DNA of 64,000 nt from Penium margaritaceum (Eukaryota > Streptophyta > Zygnematophyceae > Desmidiales > Peniaceae): assembly GCA_023375785.1 (NCBI GenBank), contig SZWC01001172.1, forward strand, positions 151,411 through 215,410, given 5' to 3'. Of this stretch, positions 49,232 to 59,500 are shown piece by piece (position 1 is the first letter of the stretch; the number at the start of each line of letters is the position of its first letter). Under the pieces are notes generated by a model, which saw only the letters and a list, made by a program, of their open reading frames with translations, was not told the DNA's origin and did no database searches. Both the position numbers and the translations under genes were made by a program.

Positions 49232-50542
49232 CTACTGCGGAGGTGGAGCGGGTGAGGATGAAGGTGCGTGGGCATCAGCGCCCTGGTATTGTCGAGTCGA
49301 CCGTTGCCTGGTGAAGATATCTGTGGCGTCCCGCACCGCATCTTGCAGGGATGGGTAGCGGTCTGCGATCATGAGACTGTTGATCTCGTCCGGAAGGGCG
49401 CGGATAAGGTTCTGTAGGAGAACCCACAGCGGCAGTCCTTCCCCCTGTGGACTCTTGGCCACTGAGGCCCATGTCAGGAACTAGTCCAAGAATCTGCGGA
49501 TGTCATCATCCTTGCGCATGACCTCTTTCTCAATCTTCCGCAACGCTTCTTCCTTTGTGAGATGTTTAAAGCGTTCTATGAGGACGTTGCCAAAGTCCTC
49601 AAAAGATGGAAAAGGTGCTCGCGCGTTATACAAGTCCGCTGCTGCTCCCTGAAGGTGGAGTTCCGCGGTGGCGAGGCAGAGGTCCGGCGGAATCCGGCCG
49701 ATGCTAGTGTAGAGGGTGATTTGTTTGAGCCAGACCCAGGGGTCTTCCTCCGGGGCGCCTTTGAAAGAATCTAGTCGGGGAATGTTGGCAGGCTCGGAAC
49801 GGATGTACTGCAGCTGCGCGACGGTGCTGCGGTTAGTCGTCAATGCAGTCACAGCATGTGGCGGGGGGAGGGCAGCAGGTAGAGCTGCGGAATATCCATT
49901 TGCATGGATCGGCATCTGGAGGTGCCCCGCGGGCATGGGAAGACTTGCTTGCGTGGGAGGGAGAGGCATGTACCAGGAAGAGGGAGCGGTTGTGGAGGTG
50001 GTGTAGGGTGTGGAGAAGAATGCCATCCCACTCGGCAGCATCGGGGTTCCTTGTGCCGGTGGTACTGCTGTCTGCGATACCCAGTACATCGGAACCGGTG
50101 GGGCTGTGGCCGCGGTATGGGGAGGAGCTGCAACTCCAGCGCTGGTGGTCATGTGCGGATTCCCTTGCAGCAGCTGTGGGGGCAGGTACAAGTGGCTCTG
50201 TGCAGTTTGTTGTGGTGTTGGCAGCGAGGCCTGGGGAGGAGCCCCAACTGCCATTGTTCCCACTGGCTGTTTGTGGTGGAACTGCTGGGAGGTGGGCATG
50301 TGTTGCTGCGGAGTCAGGTTGGGCGCGATCGTCTGCGGCACCATTCCCACCGGCATCGGACCCATCTGTTGTTGTGTCTGGATCGTCCACAGGGCCGGCA
50401 CTACCGCAGGAGGTCGCGTTATAGCCATCAGCTGTGTTCCACCTCCAATCGCTTGCTGCTGCTGACTCGTTGGTTGGGTCCCAGTCGGCAGAGGCTGGGC
50501 CGTGTTCCCTTGGTAGTTGACTCCGCTGCCGGGCTGAGGCAT
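49232..50542 (-). pseudogene. Ty3/gypsy Gag region, element C (fossil)
   Basis: The 49481-50542 stretch (353 residues) begins with a Pro/Gln/Thr-rich half and ends in a typical retrotransposon Gag capsid region from about residue 250: IPRLDSFKGAPEEDPWVWLK, CLATAELHLQGAAADLY, FPSFEDFGNVLIERFKHL, and KIEKEVMRKDDDIRRFLD. The 49232-49462 stretch continues the helical Gag part (LLQNLIRALPDEINSLMI, YPSLQDAVRDATDIFTRQ). Gag builds the particle. It precedes the zinc knuckle and the polyprotein, in normal gypsy order. Confidence 0.8.
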
Positions 50543-51764
50543 CTATTCTGGCAGCTGCGGGACTGCGGAGGGCCCAGCCATCGTTCCCAGTTGCATCGTG
50601 GGCTGCAGTGGCACATGCGCCGGCTGCCGTGATCCCGCTGTGGGCGGATGCGACATGGCCGCCGCCTGCACGGTGCCCATCATCATCTGCTGCTGTGGTG
50701 GTGTACCTGTCGCAGGTGGCTGCGAGGGTGCTCCGGTTGGCATAGTGATCGGACTTGGCTATGAGGCGGGGAGCCGTTGCGTCGTATTCGCCTATCCACC
50801 CCCCGTCTGCTGCTGCTGCGGATAACTCGGTGGCTGGACCACTTCGATTGCTTGGAGCTACGCGACCGCTCCCGCGGTTGTTCCCATGGTCGGGAGAGTC
50901 TGACCCATAGTGAGTTGGTTCATAGGTGGCTGCGCAACTCCCGATGCCTGCACTGGCATAGGCATCCCCATCTGCGTGCCGGCTGTGGGTTGTGCGGATA
51001 CAACCATCTGCTGCGGCTGTAGTTCTGGCCCAGGTGGTTCCGCGATTAGAGCGCCCGTAGTTGTCCCGGCCGGCTGCCGCGGCGGGTTTGTGTCCTGAGG
51101 CATCCCAAGGGCGGGATTCAGGAGTCCCATCCTCGGCTGCTGCGCCGACATCCATTGCTCGTCTGGTGCTAGTGTTTCGGGAATCCCTGAATGCTCGGGG
51201 CTCAGTGGTAAGGGTTGCGGGTGTGCTGGCGGGGGCACGTGCTACACCTCTGTTCCGCCAGGGTCCTGCTGCTGCTGTCCGCCCCGACGCCGATACACCA
51301 GTCCGCGGTAGACCTCGAGCTCTCCACCACCGGAGGATTCCTGCAGGGAAGGTGGCGCATCGGAGAACCACTGCGCCCCAAGTGGCGCAATTGGCTGGCC
51401 CCCCTGGCCCTGTTGATGCTGGGCCGATCCATGGCTGTCGGAATTGTGGACACTCTCCACCTCCGCATGTTCGGCGAGCGCATCCATAATGCGGTGCCAG
51501 TGCAGCTGCTCCAACCACTTGGTTACTCGTCGATGTTGGGCGAGCGGATCGGAGCCCGGCGAGGAGCTGACTGGTGCGCGGGACAATACACGTGAGGAAT
51601 CCCGGCTTCCCGCGCAGGTCGCAGCCCGTCGTGGCAGGAAGCTCTGCGCTGATGACAACTGCTGCCGGCGCCTTGTGTCCGGATGCACGAAGCTAGCCGC
51701 CGACATGAACAACTGATCTGAAAGGCACGTGCAATTCTGCTGATAGAGAGCAAAGAATTGTCCA
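50543..51764 (-). other. Leader and Pro/Gln/Met-rich Gag N-terminal region, element C
   Basis: The minus strand here gives repetitive Pro/Gln/Met/Thr-rich translations (for example VQASGVAQPPMNQLTMGQTL) and, nearest the LTR, a more complex stretch with KWLEQLHWHRIMDALAEHAE followed by LGAQWFSDAPPSLQESSGGG. It is probably the start of Gag plus the untranslated leader. The boundary between leader and coding sequence cannot be set from one damaged copy. Confidence 0.5.
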
Positions 51765-51766
51765 CG

Positions 51767-51784
51767 CTCACCGCACCAAGACAC
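51767..51784 (-). other. Candidate primer binding site, element C
   Basis: On the minus strand the LTR end GGTATCA is followed by GTGTC and then TTGGTGCGGTGAGC. TGGTGCGGTGAG could pair with a tRNA ending in CACCA. The tRNA identity is not assigned. Confidence 0.35.
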
Positions 51785-53017
51785 TGATACCCCCAATTAT
51801 GCCGCTCCCTTGATTTTTCCGCAGATGAGAACTCTCCGCGGAACCCCGCGGATTACTCTTTCTACTACTATGAGTTGACTAGAGATGCTCAGCGAGGTGC
51901 GGCTATCACCCCTAGTCTAGAGGTCACTCCGCGGACCACAAGTCATGGACTACTGCGGCTGCACCCTATGATAAGTATCTCTCCGCGGACTACTGGAATG
52001 CAACAACCCACAAAGGAAGATCCCAACTATTAGCTATGTCGCGGATCACAGTTTCACACCTGCGTAGGTACCTCACCGATGAATGACGCTCCGCGTTCCA
52101 CTTCTTCCCACACGGGAGTCCACCACCTCGTGGCGTCCGACTCCTCTCCGCGGAACCCAGTTCCGCGGCCGTGTGTAAGCAAGGGACACCGCCGGCAGCC
52201 CACCTCAATCGGACTTTTGGTTCTTTACGCGCCTACTCCCATAGTCCGCGGACTGGACTCCAAGAGTTTACTGAAGGCAAGAGGGCAATGGGCGGAACAC
52301 CAAAATGTGAGTAGGTCAATGACTTTGATAAAGCTGATGGCGGAGTACATGGAATTCTCTGCAAGACAAGCAAGTCTGAGTTGCCATCTTTCTACTGCTA
52401 GCGAGGCCCCTTTTCTACTCGGGACTCCGCGCGGCGTGTCTACACGCCGACGGTCTCATCCCTCTCACATCCTCCTACTCCTACTCGGACTCCACGCGGT
52501 GCGGCTACGCACCGCGGGTCTCGTCCCACACGCTGTCTTCTCTACTGGTCACTTTCTTCAACTGCGGTTCGTACACGCGGTTCTTCGTGTTCTTCCTTGA
52601 ATCTTCGTCTTGTGCGGTGTGTCTCCCGAGGTTCCTCCGTAATTGATGCTTAGTCGCTTGTGTTGATTGGTCGTTTCTCCTCTGATTGCTTAATTCCTCC
52701 GCAGTTCGGCCTGCGCTTTGTCAGTGGCCGCGGATCATGCTTTGGCTTGTCCCTGTTTCCTTCGCACCGCGGCATTTCCCTTCACTGCTTCCCGCCTAGC
52801 CACCAATCCTTTGGCCGAGAGGAACCGGTGTAAACGAACATTCGTCTGCGGCGACCCTTCCACCGGTGCCCTGCCCCCTGCTTTCCCGGATCCGCGCCTA
52901 CCCCTCGCTCAACCGCATCCGCGGGAGCCAGCATACCATGCGCGGATCCTTTGCCTTCCTGACTCCTGTTCTGCCGGTTGCTTCTTCTGCGGAGCTGCGG
53001 CAAGATTGTGTGTGACA
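51785..53017 (-). repeat. LTR of element C, 5' LTR by orientation
   Basis: 1233 bp, the same length as 38172-39404 and near 98% identical by eye, with TG...CA ends on the minus strand. Immediately outside, at 53018-53039, the sequence CTGATGCCCCCAACCCCCCC resembles the element's own purine-tract side and not flanking DNA. Confidence 0.9.
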
Positions 53018-53039
53018 CTGATGCCCCCAACCCCCCCCC

Positions 53040-53172
53040 NNNNNNNNNNNNNNNNNNNNNNNNNNNNNNNNNNNNNNNNNNNNNNNNNNNNNNNNNNNNN
53101 NNNNNNNNNNNNNNNNNNNNNNNNNNNNNNNNNNNNNNNNNNNNNNNNNNNNNNNNNNNNNNNNNNNNNNNN
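53040..53172. other. Assembly gap (133 N) next to the element C LTR
   Basis: An N run between the poly-C stretch after one LTR and the resumption of LTR sequence. The missing length may be far larger than 133, up to a whole element interior, or the LTR end may simply be present twice. Confidence 0.99.
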
Positions 53173-53346
53173 GTCTGCGGCGACCCTTCCACCGGTGCCC
53201 TGCCCCCTGCTTTCCCGGATCCGCGCCTACCCCTCGCTCAACCGCATCCGCGGGAGCCAGCATACCATGCGCGGATCCTTTGCCTCCCTGACTCCTGTTC
53301 CGCCGATTGCTTCTTCTGCGGAGCTGCGGCAGAATTGTGTGTGACA
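53173..53346 (-). repeat. Partial third LTR of the element C family
   Basis: 174 bp matching 52844-53017 almost exactly (and 39231-39404 of the other LTR), ending in GTGTGTGACA at 53346. It is then directly followed by the 10-bp tandem array. This gives the outer boundary of the element C region. Confidence 0.9.
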
Positions 53347-56300
53347 CACGTACTTACACACACTTACACGCACTTACACGCACTTACACGCACTTACACA
53401 TACTTACACACACTTACACACACTTACACGCACTTACACACACTTACACACACTTACACGCACTTACAAGCACTTGTATGCACTTACACGCATTTACACG
53501 CACTTACACGCACTTATACGTACTTACACGCAATTACATGCACTTACAAGCACTTACAAGAACTTACACGTACTTACACGCACTTACATGCACTTATACG
53601 CAATTGCACACACTTACACGCACTTATACACACTTACACATACTTATACACACTTACACGTACTTACACGCACTTACACGCACGTATATGCACTTACACA
53701 TACTTACATGTACTGACACGCACTTACACGCACATATACGCACTTGCACACACTTACACGCACTTATACGCACTTACACGCACTTACACGCACTTACACG
53801 CACTTACACGCAGTCAATTGCACTTACACCCACTTACACGTACTTGCACAGACGTACACGCACTTACACGCACTCACACATACTTACCAACACTTACAAA
53901 CACATACATGCACTTACACGCACTTACACACACTTACACATTCTTACACACACTTACATGCACTTACACGCACTTTCACACACTTACACGCACTTATACG
54001 CACTTACACACTCACTTACACACAGTTACACACACTTACATGTACTTACACACACTTACACGCACTTACACGTATTTGCACACACTTACAAGCACTTACA
54101 CGGACGTACACGCACTTACACACACTTACACGCACTTACACATACTTAAACATAGTTACGCATACTTACACGCACTTACATGCACTTACACACACTTACA
54201 CACACTAACATGCACTTACAGGCACTTACATGTACTTACACGTACTTACACGTAGTTACACGCAATTATACCCACTTACACGTACTAATATGCACTTACA
54301 TGCACTTACACGCACTTATTCGCACTTACATTTACTTATACGCACTTACACGAAGTTACATGTACTTATACACACACGCACTTATACACACTTATACGCA
54401 CTTACACAGAATTACACACACTTACAAGCACTTACACGCACTTACACGTACTTACATGCACTTACAAGTACTTATACATACTTACACGCGGTTACGCGCA
54501 GTTACACGCAGTTAAACGTACTTACACGTACTTACACGCACTTACACGTACTTATCCACACTTACATGCACTTACATGCACTTATACGCAATTACACATA
54601 CTTACACACCATTACACGCACTTACACGTACATACACGCACCTACAGATACTTACACAATGTTCCACGCACTTACACGCACTTACACACACTTACACATA
54701 CTTATACGCACTTCCACGCATTTACACGTACTTGCACGTACTTGTACGCACTTACACATACTTACACGTACTTACACGCACTTATACGCACTTACAGGCA
54801 CTTACATGCAGTAACATGCACTTACACGCACTTACATACACTTAAACGCACTTACGCACACTTACACGCACTTACACACACTTATACACACTTACACGCA
54901 CTTACAAGAACTTACATATAGTTACACCCACTAACACGCAGCTACACGCACTTACACATACTTACACGTACCTACACACACTTACACGCACTTACACGCA
55001 CTTACACGCACTTACACGCACTTACACACACTTACACGCACTTACACGTACTTGCATGCACTTTCACACACTTACACATACTTGCACACACTTACACACA
55101 CTTACACGCAGTTATACGCACTTACACCTATTATACGCACTTACACGCACTTACGTACTTACACGCACTTATAGGCACTTGCACGCACTTACACGCACTT
55201 ACACGCACTTACACGCACTTACACGTACTTACACGTACTTACACGCACTTACACGCACTTACACGTAGTTGCACGCACTTTCACACACTTACACGTACTT
55301 GCACACACTTACACACACTTACATGCATTCACACGCACTTACACGCACTTATACTCACTTACACACACTTACACGCAGTTAACTGCACTCACACACACTT
55401 ACATGTACTTACACGAGCTTACACGCACTTACACGTATTTACACGTACTTACTAGTACTTACAAACACCTACACATACTTACACGCACTTACATGCACTT
55501 ACACATACTTACACGTACTTACACGTACTTACACGTACTTACACGCACTTACATGCACGTACACGCACTTACATACACTTACACGCACTTACACGTATTT
55601 ACACATACTTACATGCACTTACACGCACATACATGCACTTACAGGCACTTACACGCACTTGTACACACCTACACATACTTACACGCTCTTACACATACTT
55701 ACACACACTTACGCGCACTTAGAAAGAGTTAATTGCACTTACTGATACTTACACATACTTACACAAACTTACAGGCACTTACAGCCACTTACACGTACTT
55801 ACACGCACTTACAAACACTTACATGCACTTACACGTACTTACACACACATACACACACTTACACACACTTACACACACTTATATGCACTTACACATACTT
55901 ACACGCACTTACACACACTTACACACACTTACACACAGTTACACGCAGTTATACGCAGTTACACGCACTTACACACACTTACACGTACTTACACATTCTT
56001 ACAAGAACATACACGCACTTACACACACTTACACTTACTTACACGCACTTACACGTACTTACACGCAGTTACATGCACTTACACGCACTTACATACACTT
56101 ACACATACTTACACACACTTACATGTACTTACACGCACTTACACGTACTTACACACACTTACACGTACTTACACACACTTACACACAGTTACATGTACTT
56201 ATACACACTTTTATGTAGTTACACGCAGTTACACACAATTACACACAGTTACACATAATTACACGCACTTACACACACTTACACGCACTTACACATACTT

Positions 56301-56575
56301 ATACACACACATACTTACATACACTTACACGCTCTTACAAGCACTTACACGTACTAACACGCACTTGCACATACTTACACGCAGTTATACACACTTTCAC
56401 GTACTTATACGCACTTACATGCACATACATGCACTTACATGCACATATACGCACGTATACACACTTACACACACTTACATGCATTTACTGGTACTTACAC
56501 GCACTTACACACAATAACATGCACGTATACGCACTTACACGCACTTACACACACTTACATGCACTTACACGCACT
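53347..56575. repeat. 10-bp tandem array, CACTTACACG type
   Basis: About 320 copies of a 10-bp unit close to CACTTACACG, with CACTTACACA and CACTTACATG as common variants. The CTTACA core is strongly kept while the other four positions vary. Nearly all variation is single-base, with few length changes, so the TTA step recurs every 10 bp for more than 3 kb. The plus strand is open over long stretches because the unit creates TAA only on the minus strand; the His/Thr/Leu-rich translations are not genes. Confidence 0.95.
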
Positions 56576-59500
56576 GTAACTAGTTGTGCCCTAGTTGCGT
56601 CCAAGCTGCGCCCAAGTCGCCCACTAGTCGCGCCCTAGTCGCGCCCTAGTTGCGCCCTAGTTGCGCACTAGTTGCACCCTAGTTGCGCCCTAGTTGCGCC
56701 CTAGTTGCGCCCTAGTTGTGCCCTAGATGCGTCCTAGTTGCGCCGTAGCTGCGCTCTAGTGGCCCCCTAGTTGCGCCCTAGTTGCGCCCGGGCGCCCTAG
56801 TTGCGCCCTAGTTGCGCCCTACTTGTACCCTACTTGCACCCTAGTTACGCACTAGTTGCGCCCTAGTTGCGTCCTAGTTGGGCCCTAGTTGCGCCCTAGT
56901 TGCGCCCTACTTGCGCCCTACAGGCGCCTACTTGCGCCCTAGTTGTGCCTCAGTTGGGCACTAGCTACGCCCTAGTTGTCTCCTAGTTGCGCCCTTAGTT
57001 GCGTCTTACTAACGCCCTAGTTGCGCCTTAGTTGCGCCCTAGTTGCGCCCAACTTGCAGACTAGTTGTACCCTAGTTGCGCCCGAGTTGCGCCCTAGGTG
57101 CGCCCTAGTAACACCCTACTTGCGCCCTAGTTGCGCCCTAGTTACGCCCTAGTTACGCCCTAGTTGCGCCATAGTTGCGCCCTAGTTGCGCCCTAGTTGC
57201 GTCCTACTTGTGCCCTAGTTGCGCCCTAGTTGCGCCCTACTTGCGCCCTAGTTGCGCCTCAGTTGGGCAATAGCTACGTCCTAGTTGTCCCCTAGTTGCG
57301 TCCTAGTTGCGTCCTACTTGCGCCCTAGTTGCGCCCTAGTTACGCCCTAGTTACGCCCTAGTTGCGCCATAGTTGCGCCCTAGTTGCGCCCTAGTTGCGT
57401 CCTACTTGTGCCCTAGTTGCGCCCTAGTTGCGCCCTACTTGCGCCCTAGTTGCGCCTCAGTTGGGCAATAGCTACGTCCTAGTTGTCCCCTAGTTGCGTC
57501 CTAGTTGCGTCCTACTTGCGCCCTAGTTGCGCCCTAGTTACGCCCTAGTTACGCCCTAGTTGCGCCATAGTTGCGCCCTAGTTGCGCCCTAGTTGCGTCC
57601 TACTTGTGCCCTAGTTGCGCCCTAGTTGCGCCCTAGTAACACCCTACTTGCGCCCTAGTTGCGCCCTAGTTGCGCCCTAGTTGCCCCCAGTTGCGCCCTA
57701 ATTGCGCCCTAGTTGCACCCTAGCTACACCCTAGTTGCGCCCTAGTTGCATTCTAGTTGCGCCCTAGTTGCGCCCTAGTTGCGCCTTAGTTGCGCCCTAG
57801 TTGCGCCCTAGTTACGCCCTAGTTGTGCCCTAATTACGCCCTAGTTGCGCCTAGTTGCGCCCTAGTTGCGCCCTCGTTGCGCCTTAGTTGTGCCCTAGTT
57901 GTACCCTACTTGCACCCTACTTGCGCCCTAGTTGCGCCCTTCTTGCATCCTAGTTGCGTCTTAGTTGACCCCTAGTTGCGCCCTAATTGCGCCCTTCTTG
58001 CACCCTTATTGCACCCTACTTACACCCTATTCGCGCCCTACTTGCGCCCTAGTTGCGCCTCAGTTGGGCACTAGCTACACCCTAATTGTGCCCTAGATGC
58101 GCCCTAGTTGCGTCTTACTTGCACCCTACTTGCGCCCTAGTTGCACCCTAGTTGCGCCCTGCTTGCACTCTAGTTATGCCCTAGTTGCACCCTAGTTGCG
58201 CCCTAATTGCGCCCTAGTTGCGCCCTGGTTGCGCACAAGTTGCAACCTACTTGCGCCCTACATGCATCCTACTTGCACCCTAGTTGCGCCTCAGTTGGGG
58301 ACTAGCTACGCCCTAGTTGTATCATAGTTGCACCCTAGTTGCGTCCTACTTGTACCCTATTTGTGCCCTAGTTACGCCATAGTTGCGCCCTAGTTGCGCC
58401 ATAGTTGCGCCCTAGTTGCGTCCTAGCTGTGCCCTAGTTGCGCCCTAGTTGCGCCCTAGTTGCGCCCAGGCCGCGTCCTAGTCGCGCCCTAGTTGCGCCC
58501 TAGTTGTGCCCTAGTTGTGCCCTAGTTGCGCCCTAGCTGCGCCCTAGTTGCGCCCTAGTTGCCCCCAGTTGCGCCCTAATTGCAACCTAGTTGCGCCCTG
58601 GTTGCGCCCTAGTTGTGACCTAGTTACGCCCTAGTTGCGCCCAAGTCGCGCCCTATTCGCGTCCTAGTCGCGCCCTAGTTGCGCCCTAGTTGTGCACTAG
58701 TTGCACCCTAGTTGCGCCCTAGTTACACCCTAGTTCTGCCCAAGTTGTGCCCTAGTTGCGTCCTAGTTGCACCCTAGTGGCGCCCTAGTTTCCCCCTAGT
58801 TGCACCCTTGTTGCATCCGGGCACCCTAGTTGCGCCCTAGTTGCGCCCTACTTGCACCCTAGTTGCACCCTAGCTACGAACTAGTTGCACCCTAGTTGCG
58901 TCCTAGTTGCATCCTAGTTGCGCCCTAGTTGCGCCCTACTTGCGCCTTTCTGGCGCCTACTTGCGCCCTAGTTGTGCCTCAGTTGGGCACTAGCTACGCC
59001 CTAGTTGTCCCCTAGCTGCGCCCTATTTGTATCCTACTTGCGCCTTAGTTGCGCCTTAGTTGCGTCCTAGTTGCGCCCAACTTGCACACTAGTTGCACCC
59101 TAGTTGCGCCCTAGTTGCGCCCTAGTTGCGCCCTAGTTGCGCCCTAGTTGTGCCCTAGTTGCGCCCTAGTTGCGCCCTAGTCACGTCATAGTTGCGCCCT
59201 AGTTACACCCTAGTTGCGCCATTCTTCCGCCCTTACTGCACCCTACTTACGCCCTACTGGCGCCCTACTTGCGCCCTAGTTACGCCTTAGATGGGCACTA
59301 GCTACGCCCTAGTTGTGCCCTAGTTGCTCCCTAGTTGCGTCTTATTTGCGCCCTACTTGCGCCATAGTTGCGCCCTAGTCGCACCGTAGTCGTGCCCTAG
59401 TTGCGCCTTACTTGCGCCCTAGTTGCACCCTAGTTGCGCCCTAGTTGCACCCTAGTTCCGCCCTAGTTGTGCCCTAGTTGCGTCATAGTTGCGCCCTAGT

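Larger units (their letters stand above)
38172..53017 (-). mobile_element. Giant Ty3/gypsy-type LTR retrotransposon C (14.8 kb)
   Basis: Two direct 1233-bp LTRs flank a 12.4-kb interior read on the minus strand. The order is primer site, leader, gag, protease-RT-RNase H, a large extra frame with a second protease-like region, integrase, a PHD-like zinc-finger frame and a poly-G tract. RNase H before integrase marks the Ty3/gypsy class. By eye the LTRs differ at about 25-30 positions (near 98% identity), so insertion is fairly recent, on the order of a million years if plant-like substitution rates apply. The coding region is broken in about half a dozen places, so the copy looks inactive. Matching 5-bp target duplications are not seen; the right side is complicated by a gap and another partial LTR. 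Confidence 0.9.

Noticed and set aside
39120-51600. Long plus-strand frames opposite the element C coding region (for example 44662-45624 and 46679-47443)
   Set aside because: Antisense shadows of GC-rich minus-strand coding sequence; their translations show no domain or motif.
53347-56575. Long open frames of 100-425 residues rich in His, Thr, Leu and Tyr
   Set aside because: Direct translation of the 10-bp unit, which places TAA only on the minus strand. Low complexity, three frames equally open, no gene context.
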